A stretch of 64,000 nucleotides of DNA, taken from contig NZ_CP039451.1 of assembly GCF_004843725.1 (NCBI RefSeq), forward strand, positions 866,501 to 930,500. Reading direction: 5' to 3'. The DNA comes from Psychroserpens sp. NJDZ02 (GTDB taxonomy: Bacteria > Bacteroidota > Bacteroidia > Flavobacteriales > Flavobacteriaceae). This document shows, one piece after another, positions 27,201 to 34,882 of the stretch (positions within the stretch are counted from its first letter, which is position 1; the number at the start of each line of letters is the position of its first letter). The notes beneath the pieces are model-generated. The model did no database searches. It saw only the letters and a program-made list of their open reading frames with translations, and had not been told where the DNA came from. The position numbers were made by a program, and so were the translations under genes.

Positions 27201-27597
27201 TTTCCCATGCAATTCCGCCTCCAAGAGAGCCACCAACCATAGCGTAAACCGAGTTGATGTTTAGTTTTTCTAATCCTATTAAAAATAGTTTTGCTATATC
27301 TCTAGCAATAAAATCTTTATAATTTTCAATTAAAAAACCATCATATCCGTTTCCTGGAATATTAAACGCTAAAACAGTATATTGTTTAGTGTCGATAACT
27401 TTATTATCGCCAACCAAATCTGACCACCAACCATCTTCTCCTGCAACATTACTATTACCCGTTAGCGCATGATTTACCAATACAATTGGAGCTGTATGTA
27501 ATGCTTTACCAAACACTTGATAAGACAACTTTATTTTAGTTGCCTTACCACTTAGAGTAACATAATCGATACTGTCTATGTATTGTAAATCTGTCAT
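24202..27597 (-). CDS. thrA: Trifunctional homoserine O-acetyltransferase (MetX-like) / aspartokinase / homoserine dehydrogenase
   Basis: 1131 residues in one uninterrupted frame. Residues 1-320: alpha/beta-hydrolase acyltransferase like MetX, with nucleophile S124 in VGGSLGGG, acid D265 or D267 (VDSDLFF) and H300 (GHDAF). Residues 327-610: aspartokinase (KFGGKSLANG at 331-340, TTLGRNGSNY at 514-523). 615-765: ACT pair. 774-1131: homoserine dehydrogenase (FGHGLVGG at 779-786, ETNVGAGLPLI, SGNDVARK). The joint is IFKPALKEKK before M327, which matches the usual ThrA start, so a separate ThrA could also be made from there. The protein covers three of the four steps from aspartate to O-acetylhomoserine. 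Its ATG overlaps the OsmC stop (TAATG). Confidence 0.9.
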   Translation of the reverse strand: MTDLQYIDSIDYVTLSGKATKIKLSYQVFGKALHTAPIVLVNHALTGNSNVAGEDGWWSDLVGDNKVIDTKQYTVLAFNIPGNGYDGFLIENYKDFIARDIAKLFLIGLEKLNINSVYAMVGGSLGGGIAWEMVVLKPNLATHFIPVATDWKATDWLMANCQIQEQFLVNSKNPVHDARMHAMLCYRTPESFKSRFQRSKNEDLNLFNVESWLLHHGNKLQERFQLSAYKLMNQLLRTIDVTKGREPNTNVLDVIQSETTIVAVDSDLFFTAEENRETQKQLALTHSNVTYNEINSIHGHDAFLIEFEQLENIIKGIFKPALKEKKMKILKFGGKSLANGEGLNRVISIIENKIKAEENIAVVVSARGKATDQLESILEKAVKDEAYATDFDAFKKDQKGTIVVDFETEFLRLESLFAGVQLLGDYSPKIKDEVLAQGELISAKLITALLVDKNINAKVADARTFIKTDDTFGNAKPIDALSKKNVVAYFKQNNGTTVNIVTGFIASNRDNKTTTLGRNGSNYTAALLANYLDAEELQNYTHVNGIYTANPDLVADARKIERLSFTEANELANFGTTILHAKTIIPLIEKNIPLRILNTFNPEDKGTIITAQNKDKGIRSLSVLDNVALVNIEGRGLLGKVGVDARIFTALSKENISVSIISQGSSERGIGLVIEAEHANRAVIVLEQEFENDFYSQDINKISVIDDVSVISIIGQELSTFHKPFNTLIKNQIIPILFNNTITGENVSIVVRKKELHKALNVIHGEIFGISKKINLAIFGHGLVGGALVNQIIASAKDIEKRKGIKLNIFAIANSQKALFSKNGIDKNWKNTLETNGENYKIEDVFQFAKDNHLENLIAIDNTSSLEFVSNYIKLVEQGFDLVSSNKIANTIDLEFYNQLRNTLEKHQKSYLYETNVGAGLPLIDTIKLLHLSGENIVRIRGVFSGSLSYLFNTFSSQDTSFATVLQQALDKGFTEPNPREDLSGNDVARKLLILARELDLHNEISDVTIENLIPEPLREIETAQFLDSLDEMNTVFQKIKEAQKEGHVLRYIGDLHGDLSQENGAQLDVKLESVPSQSPLGALQGADSIFEIYTESYGEKPIVIQGAGAGASVTARGVFGDILRLTEKNN

Positions 27598-28049
27598 TAA
27601 TTAAGATTGTATTCTTTTTGTACTGAGATTTTTACTGGTGTATTATTAGATAAATTATCTCTAACTGGACATCGTGCTTCAACAATTTCTAACCATTTAA
27701 CTAATGTTTCAATGCTTGCAGTAGTTTCTGGCACTAGTTTTAATTCTATATTTTTAAAACCTGCACGCTCATTATTTGATGTCCCTAGAAACTTACCTGG
27801 GTTAATATCTCCTGACACTTCTATGTTCAATTTATCAATTTTAAAACCAAGTTCTTTCGCCACTAAATGACCAACAACGTTAACACAGCCAGCAAATCCA
27901 GCGAGAATATATTCTACTGGGTTAGCGCCTTCGTCTGCACCATTTAAAGCTTCGGGCTCATCTATTACTAATTTAAACTGCCTTGCTTTTCCAACAAATT
28001 GCGTCGCAGATGTGCTTACTCCTGCTACTGAAAATTTTAAATCACTCAT
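27597..28049 (-). CDS. OsmC family protein
   Basis: 150 residues of the OsmC/Ohr fold. The two conserved cysteines are in LAGFAGCVNVVGHL and EARCPVRDNL, arranged as the thiol-peroxidase pair, with a Glu (NPVEYIL) nearby. OsmC proteins reduce organic hydroperoxides using thiols, but many in Bacteroidota have no proven substrate. Being second in a methionine operon, between metY and metX-thrA with a 1-base overlap, it may handle a reactive sulfur compound. That is inference. Confidence 0.85.
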   Translation of the reverse strand: MSDLKFSVAGVSTSATQFVGKARQFKLVIDEPEALNGADEGANPVEYILAGFAGCVNVVGHLVAKELGFKIDKLNIEVSGDINPGKFLGTSNNERAGFKNIELKLVPETTASIETLVKWLEIVEARCPVRDNLSNNTPVKISVQKEYNLN

Positions 28050-28077
28050 CTTTTCCGAATTTTAATTAAGTAACGTC

Positions 28078-29370
28078 TTAAGCTAAAACTGTTTTTTTAA
28101 CGACTGCAAAAGCTTCTTTTAAATCGGCTTTTAAATCTTCTATATTTTCGATTCCTACGGATAGTCTTATTAAATCCTTAGTCACTCCTGTTAATTGTTG
28201 CGCCTCATCACTTAATTGTTGATGCGTAGTACTTGCCGGATGAATGATTAATGATTTTGTATCACCAATATTGGCCAATAACGAGAATAATTTTGTGGTG
28301 TCTGCTATTTTTTTAGCTGATTCAAAACCACCATCAACTCCAAAAGTAACCACACCACTTTGTCCTTTTGGCAAGTACTTTTTAGCTAAACTATTATATT
28401 TACTAGTCTGTAATCCTGGATAATTCACCCAAGTTACTTCTGGTTGTTCTTGTAACCATTTTGCTAGTTCTAAAGCATTTTGAGAGTGCTTTAAAATTCT
28501 TAATTCCAATGTTTCTAATCCTTGAATGATTTGAAAAGCGTTAAACGGACTTAATGCCCCACCATAATCCCTTAAACCTTCAATTCTAACTTTAGCAATA
28601 AATGCAGCTGCACCAATAGCTTCACTATAAACTAAACCATGGTAACCAGCAGATGGTTCTGTAAACTCAGGGAATTTCCCATTAGTCCAATCAAATGTTC
28701 CTGCATCTATAATGATACCACCAAGCGATGTTCCATTACCATTAATATATTTGGTTAAAGAATGAATTACAATGTTTGCTCCATGCGCAATTGGGTTTAA
28801 CAAATAAGGCGTTGCCACAGTATTATCTACAATTAATGGCACTTTTACAGCTTTTGCTTCTTTAGAAATAGCCTCTAAATCTAACACGTCCAATTTTGGA
28901 TTCCCTAAAGACTCTACAAAAATTGCTCTTGTATTTTCTTGTGCTGCTTTGCTAAAATTTTCTGGATCTGAAGGATCTACAAATGTAGTAGTAATACCAT
29001 GTCTTGGTAGCGTTACACTTAATAAATTATACGTTCCGCCATACAAACTACTGGATGCCACAATATGGTCGCCTGCTTTTAACAAGGTTAATAATGTTGT
29101 AGAAATTGCTGCTGTACCAGATGCTGTTGCAACTGCCGCAATACCACCTTCTAGTGCTGCGATACGCTGTTCTAAAATATCGTTTGTTGGATTGTTTAAA
29201 CGCGTGTAAATAAAGCCTGGAACAGAGAGATTAAATCGTCCTGCGGCGTCATCTGAATCATCAAAAACATAAGATGATGTTTGATAAATAGGAACCGCTC
29301 TTGTTCCTCCTGTTTTACTTGTGTCATGTCCCGCGTGCAACGCTTGTGTTGCGAATTTTTGTGTACTCAT
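28078..29370 (-). CDS. metY: O-acetylhomoserine sulfhydrylase
   Basis: A 430-residue PLP enzyme that makes homocysteine from O-acetylhomoserine and sulfide. FIYTRLNNPTND near residue 55, the PLP lysine in IHSLTKYINGNGTSLGG, and IIHPASTTHQQL identify the MetY branch (longer than MetB). It is the first gene of the methionine operon, about 160 bases after a SAM-I riboswitch. With MetX on the fused protein it gives direct sulfhydrylation. Confidence 0.94.
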   Translation of the reverse strand: MSTQKFATQALHAGHDTSKTGGTRAVPIYQTSSYVFDDSDDAAGRFNLSVPGFIYTRLNNPTNDILEQRIAALEGGIAAVATASGTAAISTTLLTLLKAGDHIVASSSLYGGTYNLLSVTLPRHGITTTFVDPSDPENFSKAAQENTRAIFVESLGNPKLDVLDLEAISKEAKAVKVPLIVDNTVATPYLLNPIAHGANIVIHSLTKYINGNGTSLGGIIIDAGTFDWTNGKFPEFTEPSAGYHGLVYSEAIGAAAFIAKVRIEGLRDYGGALSPFNAFQIIQGLETLELRILKHSQNALELAKWLQEQPEVTWVNYPGLQTSKYNSLAKKYLPKGQSGVVTFGVDGGFESAKKIADTTKLFSLLANIGDTKSLIIHPASTTHQQLSDEAQQLTGVTKDLIRLSVGIENIEDLKADLKEAFAVVKKTVLA

Positions 29371-29529
29371 TTTTCTAGTTTTTGAATTAATAAATTAAAC
29401 CAAAAGTCAAATAAGCCTCGTTAGAAGCGTACTTAATAGAAAAATGTTAAAAAGAAATATGCCAATTACAAATGAGTAATTAGTTTTTAGTTATCTATCC
29501 AATAGAGCGATTAATGAATCGACTATTAA

Positions 29530-29608
29530 GTAGAATTTAGCACCTTCTTAGTAAGTCTAAGGGTTGCTAAGGCTTCGATGGGTCTATCCCTCCGCCTTTC
29601 TTGATAAC
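29530..29608 (-). promoter_or_regulatory. SAM-I (S-box) riboswitch
   Basis: Minus strand holds TTATCAAGAAAGGCGGAGGG, ATAGACCCATCGAAGCC, TTAGCAACCC and AAGGTGCTAAATTC in order, the S-box core: kink-turn, pseudoknot loop, GCAACC and the AAGGTGCTAA P4/J region. It controls the metY-to-metF run, so high SAM should shut the pathway off. No clear intrinsic terminator follows in the 160 bases before metY, so the expression platform is unclear. Confidence 0.92.
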
Positions 29609-29668
29609 ATTACGGAAACTTTTAAATTAAAAATTTCCTTTTCAGTAAGATATTGAACTTTGTATAGG

Positions 29669-29697
29669 CAAATATTGCAAAATTTATTGTTCCCAAA
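29669..29697 (-). promoter_or_regulatory. Promoter of the methionine operon
   Basis: Minus strand TTTG (29697-29694), 17-base spacer, then AATATTTG (29676-29669), one mismatch from the Bacteroidota -33/-7 consensus. It would start the RNA about 60 bases before the riboswitch. Confidence 0.55.
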
Positions 29698-29803
29698 CAA
29701 GTAAAACGGAATAATTTTCTAATAAAATACATAATAATCAATAAAACAGAATATAATTCTACTAAACACGAATTAAACAAAAATATATTCGGCTAAAACA
29801 AGA

Positions 29804-29838
29804 AAAAGCAAGTTTGATAATTTCAAACTTGCTTTTTT
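29804..29838. terminator. Bidirectional terminator after ppc
   Basis: Stem AAGCAAGTTTGA (29806-29817) / TCAAACTTGCTT (29823-29834), 12 bp, loop of 5, with T runs on both sides. Ends ppc transcription before the methionine operon promoter. The 497 bases between ppc and metY hold this, the promoter and the riboswitch, and no gene. Confidence 0.85.
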
Positions 29839-29867
29839 ATATACAATCAAAACCTTTATTCGAGAGT

Positions 29868-32447
29868 TTAGGCTGAATTACGACTGGCGTTAATATTTCC
29901 AAATAACGAACGTGTCACTAACTTTTCATAAACAGCAATTAGTTCTGTATCCTTATCCTCCGCTTTTTCCAATTCTTGAATTTGCTTTAAAGCGAATTGT
30001 TGGATGGTTAATAATGGCAATACAATAGACTCTCTAACTTTTATAGATGCTTTTCCTGAAGGTTCTTCCTCCATCAGTTCCGTATAACCAGTAAGTTTTA
30101 AAATTAGACGTTTTGTTGTTTTATACTCCGTATAAATCACATTCCAAAAGGCGCCATATTCAGGATCTTCACTCATATACTTTGTCAAGTCAAAAAATGA
30201 TTTTGACAAAGACATCATACTGTTTTCTATTAATGTTTTAAAGAAACTGGACGTCTGAAATAATTTTTGTGCTTTTTCAAATTCGCCAGCATCCTCATAA
30301 TGTTTTAACGCTGTACCCACACCAAAAAATCCTGGGACATTCTGTTTTAACTGACTCCAAGATCCAACAAATGGTATCGCTCTTAAATCTTCAAACACTA
30401 ACCCTTCAGCCTTCCCTCGTTTTGATGGTCGACTTCCAATATTAGTTTTTGCATAATATTTTAAGGTACTCATATGTTCTAAGTACGATATAAACTTGGG
30501 GTGGTTTTTAAAATCGACATAAGCCTCATAACTAAGCTTTGCAAGATTATCCATAACCACTCTATTTTCCGGTACCATACGTAAATCTGTATCACTTAAA
30601 CTATTATAAATCCCAGAACTAATTAACTGCTCTAAGTTATATTGTGACGAATCTAACGTACCAAAATTAGAACTAATCGTTTGTCCTTGGATCGTTAACT
30701 GTACTTCTTTATCCTCTATTGTTGGCCCTAAAGACGCATAAAAATTATGTGTTTTTCCACCTCCACGTGCAGGTGGCCCACCACGCCCATCAAAAAATAT
30801 CACAGTAACATCATATTTTCTAGAAATAGCTGTTAAACGCTCTTTTGCTTTATAAATAGCCCAATTAGCCATTAAATACCCCCCATCTTTTGTCCCATCA
30901 CTAAACCCTAACATGATCGTTTGCTTATTTCCTCTAGCTTTTAAATGTTTAGCATAAGCAGGGTTAGTATACAACTCTTCCATTACTAAATGTGCATTTT
31001 CTAAATCCGTAATAGTTTCAAAAAGCGGTCCTACATCCACAGTTAAATTATCCTGAAAAGCAACCAATTTAAGCATAGCAAATAATTGCATGACGTGTAA
31101 AGTGGTTTGATTATTACTTATAATATAACGGTTGGCGGCCAACTCTCCGTTGGTCTGCTGAATAGACTTTAATGCTTTTATCGTATTAAGCGCTTTGAGT
31201 GTTTCTTCGTCTTTAATTAAAGATAAATCAACGGTTCCTTTTACCTCTGACAATAGTTTTACTTGCTCCTTTTCTGGTAAATCATGATAATTACTTGGTA
31301 TATCTTTGCTTCCATTTTCTATCATAGCATCCACCATCGTTGTAAATATTGAGTGATGCACTCTACTATCCTGACGTATGTCTAAACTTGAAAAATGAAA
31401 TCCAAACAGATGTAATTTATTAAGCAAACTTGTAATCTCCGTAACATATAAAGATTGATGCTTATCAATTATAATTTGTCTAATGTCTTTTAATTCTGAA
31501 ACAAAACCTTCTAAAGTAATACTAGATTTTTCGTTAAGAATCTTTTTGTATAATTCGCTTTCTATTTTAGAAACACGTGCTTCTACCCCTTGAAAAGTTA
31601 GTTTACGTTTTAACTTTCTAATATCTTTATGGTAATTTTTTATAATAGTTTCGTGCAACCTTTTGGCTACTTTCACTGTAATTTCTGGTGTTACAAATGG
31701 ATTACCATCTCTATCTCCTCCTGGCCAGAATCCAATATTAATAATTTCGTTATCTATATGTTGACCATCAAAAATATTTTGTTGGATGTAGTCATAAATT
31801 GTTCCGAAGGATTCATAAAATACATTTTCTAAATACCATATTAAACTAACCGCTTCATCATAAGGTGTTGGTTTTTCATGCTTGAAAAATGGTGTTTTCC
31901 CTAATTGAGCCAGTAAATCGTTGATTCTTAATAAATCGTTTTGTTTTACCGCATCCGTTAAATCTGTAATGATTCCTAAAACTGCTCCAGGATAAAATTG
32001 TGTTGGATGGGCCGTTAGCACAATCCTAACTTTAAAATCTTCTAAATACTCACGTAACTTATCCAGTTTGCCTTCCGCAGCAGCGCTCTCTTTTAAACTA
32101 CGAAGCGTACCAATCCCATCCATATTATTAACAACAGGAAATGCAGCATCCTCTATAGCGTCAAATAATACAACTTGGCGTTCTATATATTGAATAAAAC
32201 GAAATAATAAATCTATTTTACTTTTGTCAGAACGTCTTGCCTGATATTTTTTAAAAAAAGTATCGACAATCACGGTAGGATTATCTCCACTGTCAAATCC
32301 GTTTTTACAGGTTTCATGAAACAAAGGAAGTAATACGCCTGTTTTTGTAATAGTATCGAAAGGCAGTGTCATAAAAATACCATTATATATTTGATATTTT
32401 GACAATACATTTTGATTAAAACGTGTTAATTTAGGTTGTAAAGACAT
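29868..32447 (-). CDS. ppc: Phosphoenolpyruvate carboxylase
   Basis: 859 residues. Adds bicarbonate to PEP to give oxaloacetate, replenishing the TCA cycle and aspartate. Catalytic motifs are LTAHPTQFYPG (essential His), WPGGDRDGNPFVT and FFDGRGGPPARGGGKTH, and VGSWSQLKQNVPGFFG is near the C-terminal third. The chain ends SRNSA where most PEPCs end RNTG, so the usually invariant terminal Gly is replaced by Ala. Flanked by the met operon and metK; stands alone with its own terminator. A TTG/TAACTTTA promoter is possible near 32,470-32,500. Confidence 0.95.
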   Translation of the reverse strand: MSLQPKLTRFNQNVLSKYQIYNGIFMTLPFDTITKTGVLLPLFHETCKNGFDSGDNPTVIVDTFFKKYQARRSDKSKIDLLFRFIQYIERQVVLFDAIEDAAFPVVNNMDGIGTLRSLKESAAAEGKLDKLREYLEDFKVRIVLTAHPTQFYPGAVLGIITDLTDAVKQNDLLRINDLLAQLGKTPFFKHEKPTPYDEAVSLIWYLENVFYESFGTIYDYIQQNIFDGQHIDNEIINIGFWPGGDRDGNPFVTPEITVKVAKRLHETIIKNYHKDIRKLKRKLTFQGVEARVSKIESELYKKILNEKSSITLEGFVSELKDIRQIIIDKHQSLYVTEITSLLNKLHLFGFHFSSLDIRQDSRVHHSIFTTMVDAMIENGSKDIPSNYHDLPEKEQVKLLSEVKGTVDLSLIKDEETLKALNTIKALKSIQQTNGELAANRYIISNNQTTLHVMQLFAMLKLVAFQDNLTVDVGPLFETITDLENAHLVMEELYTNPAYAKHLKARGNKQTIMLGFSDGTKDGGYLMANWAIYKAKERLTAISRKYDVTVIFFDGRGGPPARGGGKTHNFYASLGPTIEDKEVQLTIQGQTISSNFGTLDSSQYNLEQLISSGIYNSLSDTDLRMVPENRVVMDNLAKLSYEAYVDFKNHPKFISYLEHMSTLKYYAKTNIGSRPSKRGKAEGLVFEDLRAIPFVGSWSQLKQNVPGFFGVGTALKHYEDAGEFEKAQKLFQTSSFFKTLIENSMMSLSKSFFDLTKYMSEDPEYGAFWNVIYTEYKTTKRLILKLTGYTELMEEEPSGKASIKVRESIVLPLLTIQQFALKQIQELEKAEDKDTELIAVYEKLVTRSLFGNINASRNSA

Positions 32448-32669
32448 GACTTTCGTTTAGTTTATTTAATTTATAAAGTTAAGTAACAATCGCTTAAGAC
32501 AATCTTAAAAGCCAAGATTTTACAAATTATCATACTAAATCGTTTTCTTAATAAGAAATACATAATTTAAAACTACATTACTGACTTTTACTCATTCTTG
32601 AATATTGATTCAAATTAATCAATTAACTATTTTTAACTCTAAGTACCCTTAGAAACTACTTTATTTTCT

Positions 32670-32677
32670 TACTTTTG
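32670..32677 (+). promoter_or_regulatory. -7 box of metK
   Basis: TACTTTTG, a perfect TAnnTTTG, 14 bases upstream of the first riboswitch helix, so the transcript would begin just before it. Confidence 0.6.
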
Positions 32678-32690
32678 CACCTCAATAAAT

Positions 32691-32746
32691 TTAGAGGACG
32701 GATTTGACTGATTGCAACCTCATTAAAAAATGCTAAAGGCAGTGTA
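32691..32746 (+). promoter_or_regulatory. SAM-II-type riboswitch before metK
   Basis: The core GATTTGACTGATTGCAACCT, then C...AAAAAATGCTAAAGG matches the SAM-II/SAM-V fold. Helix GAGG (32694-32697)/CCTC (32718-32721) encloses the U-rich loop, and ACTG (32707-32710) can pair with CAGT (32740-32743) to make the pseudoknot. It is followed by 54 bases to the metK ATG. SAM, the product of MetK, would repress its own synthesis. The 352-base gap before metK otherwise holds only the promoters. Confidence 0.8.
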
Positions 32747-32799
32747 AACTTCCTTAGACGCTTTCGTCAAATCTATTATATACATTTTAAAAAACAAAT

Positions 32800-34056
32800 A
32801 TGGCGTATTTATTTACATCAGAGAGTGTGTCTGAAGGACACCCAGACAAAGTAGCAGATCAAATTAGTGATGCTCTAATAGACAATTTTTTAGCGTTTGA
32901 CAAAGACAGTAAAGTAGCTTGCGAAACATTAGTAACCACTGGACAAGTGGTATTAGCAGGTGAAGTTAAATCTAACACCTATTTAGACGTACAGAAAATA
33001 GCAAGAGATACGATAAACAAAATTGGCTATACAAAAAGCGAATACATGTTTGATGGTAATTCTTGCGGTGTGTTTAGTGCAATACATGAGCAATCGGACG
33101 ATATAAATCGTGGTGTTGATCGTGACAGCAAAGAAGAGCAAGGCGCAGGTGACCAAGGAATGATGTTTGGTTATGCCACTCGTGAAACTGAAAACTACAT
33201 GCCTTTAGCTTTAGATTTATCTCATAAAATCTTAATTGAATTAGCTGAGTTACGTCGTGAAAACAAAGACATTACTTACTTAAGACCTGACTCTAAAAGT
33301 CAAGTTACTATTGAATATAGTGATGATAATACACCACAACGTATTGATGCCATTGTAGTATCTACACAACATGATGATTTTGATACTGTTGATGACGTGA
33401 TGTTATCTAAAATCAGAAAAGACATTGTTGAGATATTAATACCAAGAGTAGTTGCTAAGTTACCGGAAACTATTCAAGCGTTATTTAATGACGACATCAA
33501 ATACCATATTAACCCAACAGGAAAGTTTGTTATTGGTGGACCACATGGAGATACAGGATTAACAGGTCGTAAGATTATTGTTGATACTTACGGAGGAAAA
33601 GGAGCCCATGGTGGTGGAGCTTTTTCAGGAAAAGACCCAAGTAAAGTAGATAGAAGTGCTGCATACGCAACACGACATATTGCTAAAAACTTAGTTGCGG
33701 CAGGTGTTGCTGACGAAGTTTTAGTACAAGTATCTTACGCTATTGGAGTTGTAGAACCAATGGGGATTTTTGTAGATACATACGGAACTTGCCCGTTTAA
33801 TATGACTGATGGAGAGATTGCTAATAAAATATCTAAAATATTTGACATGCGTCCATCTGCTATTGAAGACCGTTTAAAATTACGTAATCCAATGTATAGC
33901 GAAACTGCTGCATACGGACATATGGGAAGACAAAACGAAACTGTATCTAAAACATTTTCAAGACCAAATGGAGGAGACATCACTTTAGATGTTGAATTAT
34001 TTACTTGGGAAAAATTAGACTACGTAGATAAAGTAAAAGCTGAGTTTGGATTATAA
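32800..34056 (+). CDS. metK: S-adenosylmethionine synthetase
   Basis: 418 residues. Makes SAM from methionine and [22 protein letters not shown] at the start, GEQSDD-like [35 protein letters not shown] and [19 protein letters not shown] are the standard motifs of substrate and metal binding. It is preceded by a SAM-II-type riboswitch and followed by a strong terminator shared with the convergent rsmG. Confidence 0.97.
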   Translation: MAYLFTSESVSEGHPDKVADQISDALIDNFLAFDKDSKVACETLVTTGQVVLAGEVKSNTYLDVQKIARDTINKIGYTKSEYMFDGNSCGVFSAIHEQSDDINRGVDRDSKEEQGAGDQGMMFGYATRETENYMPLALDLSHKILIELAELRRENKDITYLRPDSKSQVTIEYSDDNTPQRIDAIVVSTQHDDFDTVDDVMLSKIRKDIVEILIPRVVAKLPETIQALFNDDIKYHINPTGKFVIGGPHGDTGLTGRKIIVDTYGGKGAHGGGAFSGKDPSKVDRSAAYATRHIAKNLVAAGVADEVLVQVSYAIGVVEPMGIFVDTYGTCPFNMTDGEIANKISKIFDMRPSAIEDRLKLRNPMYSETAAYGHMGRQNETVSKTFSRPNGGDITLDVELFTWEKLDYVDKVKAEFGL

Positions 34057-34080
34057 CATCCGCTCCTTTTTAATATAAAA

Positions 34081-34111
34081 AAGCCTCTCAATTATTTGAG
34101 AGGCTTTTTTA
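34081..34111. terminator. Bidirectional terminator between metK and rsmG
   Basis: AAGCCTCTCAA (34081-34091) / TTGAGAGGCTT (34096-34106), 11-bp perfect stem, 4-base loop, T runs both ways. Confidence 0.93.
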
Positions 34112-34112
34112 T

Positions 34113-34748
34113 TTAATACTGTGCTTTCCATTTAATTGGTAAATGCACTATTTTTTTTGTTTCAAAAAAGTCTTCTTCAAAGTAATCTGAAATATCATAA
34201 ATTTTAGCAGTTTGGTAATTTTGCAACTCTTCTGCTAAATCACCACCTTTAAGATATATAATTCCGTTTTTTAATTCGTTTTGTTGCGATTTAGCTACTT
34301 TTCCTTTGATCCAATGTACAAAAGTTGGCATAGCAGCAACAGCACGGCTAATAATAAAATCGTAAGTTTCCTTTATATCTTCTACTCTACTGTGTGTCAC
34401 TTTTACATTTTGTAATTCTAAACCAGCAACAACATCTCTCACTACGTTTAGTTTTTTATTAATACTATCTACTAAATGGAATTCGCATTCAGGAAATAAA
34501 ATAGCCAAAGGAATACCAGGAAATCCACCGCCAGTACCAACATCCATCATAGAACTTCCATCCTTAAACTGAATCACTTTAGCAATAGCAATAGAATGCA
34601 ATACGTGACGTAAATACAACTCGTCTATATCTTTTCTAGATACTACATTTATTTTTAGATTCCAATCTTGATACAACGCTTCAAGCTTAGTAAATTGTTC
34701 TATTTGTAAAGGTGTTAAATCAGGAAAATACTTTAAAATCAGCTCCAT
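34113..34748 (-). CDS. rsmG: 16S rRNA (guanine527-N7)-methyltransferase
   Basis: 211 residues. SAM-dependent methyltransferase of the GidB/RsmG family, modifying G527 in 16S rRNA. MDVGTGGGFPGIPLAILFPE (motif I), LVDSINKKLNVV and the ISRAVAAMPTF region match. It usually has a Bacteroidota -7 box, and TATTTTTG is seen on the minus strand at 34775-34768. Monocistronic. Confidence 0.95.
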   Translation of the reverse strand: MELILKYFPDLTPLQIEQFTKLEALYQDWNLKINVVSRKDIDELYLRHVLHSIAIAKVIQFKDGSSMMDVGTGGGFPGIPLAILFPECEFHLVDSINKKLNVVRDVVAGLELQNVKVTHSRVEDIKETYDFIISRAVAAMPTFVHWIKGKVAKSQQNELKNGIIYLKGGDLAEELQNYQTAKIYDISDYFEEDFFETKKIVHLPIKWKAQY

Positions 34749-34820
34749 AGTCTTTTATAATTTTCGGCAAAAATATACATTTTAACACAAAAAAGGGAGC
34801 TTCTGTTTTGCTTAATTAAT

Positions 34821-34828
34821 TATCTTTG
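34821..34828 (+). promoter_or_regulatory. -7 box of the desaturase gene
   Basis: TATCTTTG, perfect TAnnTTTG, 54 bases before the ATG. A small hairpin AACGTTTTTTTACGTT (34844-34859) lies in the leader. Confidence 0.5.
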
Positions 34829-34882
34829 TAATAAATATTATTTAACGTTTTTTTACGTTACAATAAAAAGAATACAATTACA

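Noticed and set aside
32448..32669. Small gene between ppc and metK
   Set aside because: Very AT-rich, stops in all frames, no start with conserved features; only promoter-like sequences seen.
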